The notes beneath the pieces are model-generated. The model ran no database searches and had not been told where the DNA came from. It saw only the letters and a list, made by a program, of their open reading frames with translations. From JBBQYA01 sp031412335 (GTDB lineage: Bacteria; Bacteroidota; Bacteroidia; Sphingobacteriales; Sphingobacteriaceae), in NCBI GenBank assembly GCA_031412335.1, contig JANOCT010000030.1:160650-224649 (forward strand): a DNA stretch of 64,000 bases, written 5' to 3'. The first letter of the stretch is position 1, and each line of letters opens with the position of its first letter. The position numbers and the translations under genes are program-made. This document shows positions 62,756-64,000 of the stretch, one piece after another.

Positions 62756-64000
62756 TTAACTTTTACTTCCTGATCTTCTACGTTCTCCTTCAGTCAAGAA
62801 AATCTTTCGTAAGCGTTGGCTTAGTGGAGTAATTTCAATGTATTCATCTGCTTGGATATACTCCATTGCTTCTTCCAACGAAAATTTGATAGCTGGAGAA
62901 ATTCGTGATGCATCATCTTTACCAGACGCGCGCATATTGGTTAACTGTTTTCCTTTTACCAGATTTACTACCAAATCATTATCTCGGATGTGTTCTCCCA
63001 TTATTTGGCCTTCGTATACTTCCGTTCCCGGATCTACGAAAAATCGTCCGCGATCTTGTAATTTATCTATAGAAAATGCAGTTGTTTGTCCTTTATCCAT
63101 CGAGATCAAAACACCTGCTAATCTACCAGGAATCGTACCTTTCCAAGGCTCATACGCTTTGAAACGGTGTGCCATTATCGCTTCTCCTGCTGTTGCAGTC
63201 AACACGTTATTTCGTAATCCAATAATTCCTCTTGATGGAATGTCAAATTCTAAATGTTGCAAATCACCTTTAGGTTCCATAATCAATAACTCACCTTTTC
63301 TGGCTGTTACCAATTCAATTACCTTACCTGCTACCTCTCCTGGTACATCTACAATAAGTGTTTCTATTGGCTCACATTTCACTCCATCTACCTCTTTTAT
63401 AATTACTTGTGGCTGGCCAACTTGCAATTCATACCCTTCTCTACGCATGGTTTCTATTAAAATAGATAAATGCAGAATTCCTCTTCCGTATACCAAATAA
63501 GAATCAGGTTGTGCAGTTTCTTCTACTTTCAAGGCTAGGTTTTTTTCCATTTCCTTGTAAAGTCGATCACGCAAATGTCGTGAAGTAACAAACTTTCCTT
63601 CTTTACCAAAAAATGGAGAATTGTTGATTGTGAACAACATATTCATTGTTGGCTCATCAATGTGGATAGATGCCAATGCTTCTGGATTATCAAAATCAGC
63701 AATGGTATCGCCAATTTCAAAACCTTCGATTCCTACTATTGCACAGATATCGCCAGCACTCACTTCTTGAGCGCGAACTTTTCCTAATCCTTCAAATGTG
63801 TAAAGTTCTTTAATTCTAGATTTTAAAACTTTTCCATCTTTTTTAACCAAAGAAACCGGCATTCCTTCTTTTATTAATCCTCTGGCAACTCGTCCAATTG
63901 CAATTCGGCCTACAAAAGATGAATAATCTAAGGAGGTTATTTGCATTTGTAAAGTTCCTTCAGAAATAGGAGCAGGAGGAATAAATTCCAAAATTGCATC
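62756..64000 (-). CDS. typA: TypA/BipA ribosome-associated GTPase, C-terminal part
   Basis: The frame runs off the window edge at 64000, so the G domain is missing. The 414 visible residues start just after the G domain at DAILEFIPPAP. Domain II follows with TSLDYSSFVGRIAIGRVARG, the C-terminal domain has YELQVGQPQVIIKEVDG, and the end is the BipA-specific MRASGKDDASRISP region and the basic tail RSGSKS. BipA assists large-subunit assembly and stress growth. The stop lies 20 bp before the terminator. Confidence 0.96.
   Translation of the reverse strand, partial: DAILEFIPPAPISEGTLQMQITSLDYSSFVGRIAIGRVARGLIKEGMPVSLVKKDGKVLKSRIKELYTFEGLGKVRAQEVSAGDICAIVGIEGFEIGDTIADFDNPEALASIHIDEPTMNMLFTINNSPFFGKEGKFVTSRHLRDRLYKEMEKNLALKVEETAQPDSYLVYGRGILHLSILIETMRREGYELQVGQPQVIIKEVDGVKCEPIETLIVDVPGEVAGKVIELVTARKGELLIMEPKGDLQHLEFDIPSRGIIGLRNNVLTATAGEAIMAHRFKAYEPWKGTIPGRLAGVLISMDKGQTTAFSIDKLQDRGRFFVDPGTEVYEGQIMGEHIRDNDLVVNLVKGKQLTNMRASGKDDASRISPAIKFSLEEAMEYIQADEYIEITPLSQRLRKIFLTEGERRRSGSKS

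Overview
The window looks like a chromosomal segment from a member of the Bacteroidota, most likely a Cytophagia/Sphingobacteriia/Chitinophagia-type bacterium. The DNA is AT-rich. Two proteins end in type IX secretion (T9SS) sorting domains, one of type B and one of type A, and a GldB-like gliding lipoprotein is present. Several genes are preceded by the Bacteroidota -7 promoter element TAnnTTTG rather than by a sigma70-type -10 box. The order groEL-groES-secG-TPR protein-lptE-sigma54 activator-miaB is also a typical Bacteroidota arrangement. No tRNA, rRNA, CRISPR array, insertion sequence or replication origin was seen.

Layout. 1-2.1 kb: the end of a PstS-like periplasmic binding protein and a secreted TPR protein, closed by a good terminator. 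2.2-5.5 kb: nuoABCDE of respiratory complex I; the cluster stops at nuoE, so nuoF onward must lie elsewhere. 5.6-7.4 kb: lipB overlapping a membrane-anchored serine beta-lactamase-like hydrolase. 7.5-10.5 kb: a small accessory island with a HigB toxin, a HigA antitoxin fused to an ImmA/IrrE-type metallopeptidase, a small secreted protein and a PD-(D/E)XK/DUF5655 protein. 10.5-17.7 kb: a housekeeping block on the minus strand (groEL, groES, secG, an acidic TPR protein, lptE, a sigma54 activator, miaB). 17.8-18.4 kb: a gene-free array of hairpin-rich repeats. 18.4-30 kb: ilvE, a very long T9SS cargo protein, a tryptophan 2,3-dioxygenase with crcB, a fasciclin protein, a SerB/SerA fusion lacking the dehydrogenase core, an epimerase, a degenerate arginase-fold protein and an aldehyde dehydrogenase. 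30-45.8 kb: ABC-F, an MsbA-like exporter, rarA, an M50 peptidase, a lipocalin, a DUF421 protein with a zinc ribbon, serS, rsmI, lnt, two OmpA-type lipoproteins, nadE, an outer-membrane barrel and gldB. 45.9-47.9 kb: uvrB broken by one in-frame TAA. 48-55 kb: DUF4834, YfhO, two glycosyltransferases and a prolyl oligopeptidase. 55-56 kb: an Xre-RES toxin-antitoxin pair. 56-62.7 kb: a type A T9SS cargo and a tightly coupled surface-glycan cluster (two glycosyltransferases, two methyltransferases, a flippase). 62.8-64 kb: the C-terminal part of typA/bipA, cut by the window edge.

The cell-envelope theme is strong: LptE, Lnt, OmpA lipoproteins, an outer-membrane barrel, an MsbA-like exporter, a lipocalin, YfhO, the glycan cluster and T9SS cargo together suggest a gliding or surface-decorating Gram-negative cell. 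The observations most worth checking are the nonsense codon in uvrB, the SerB-SerA fusion that lost its catalytic dehydrogenase core, the truncated OmpA paralogue, the arginase-like protein lacking metal ligands, the hairpin repeat array and the two toxin-antitoxin loci with recognisable candidate operators. No wholly new multi-gene system could be demonstrated; the 7.5-10.5 kb island is the best candidate for an under-described module.
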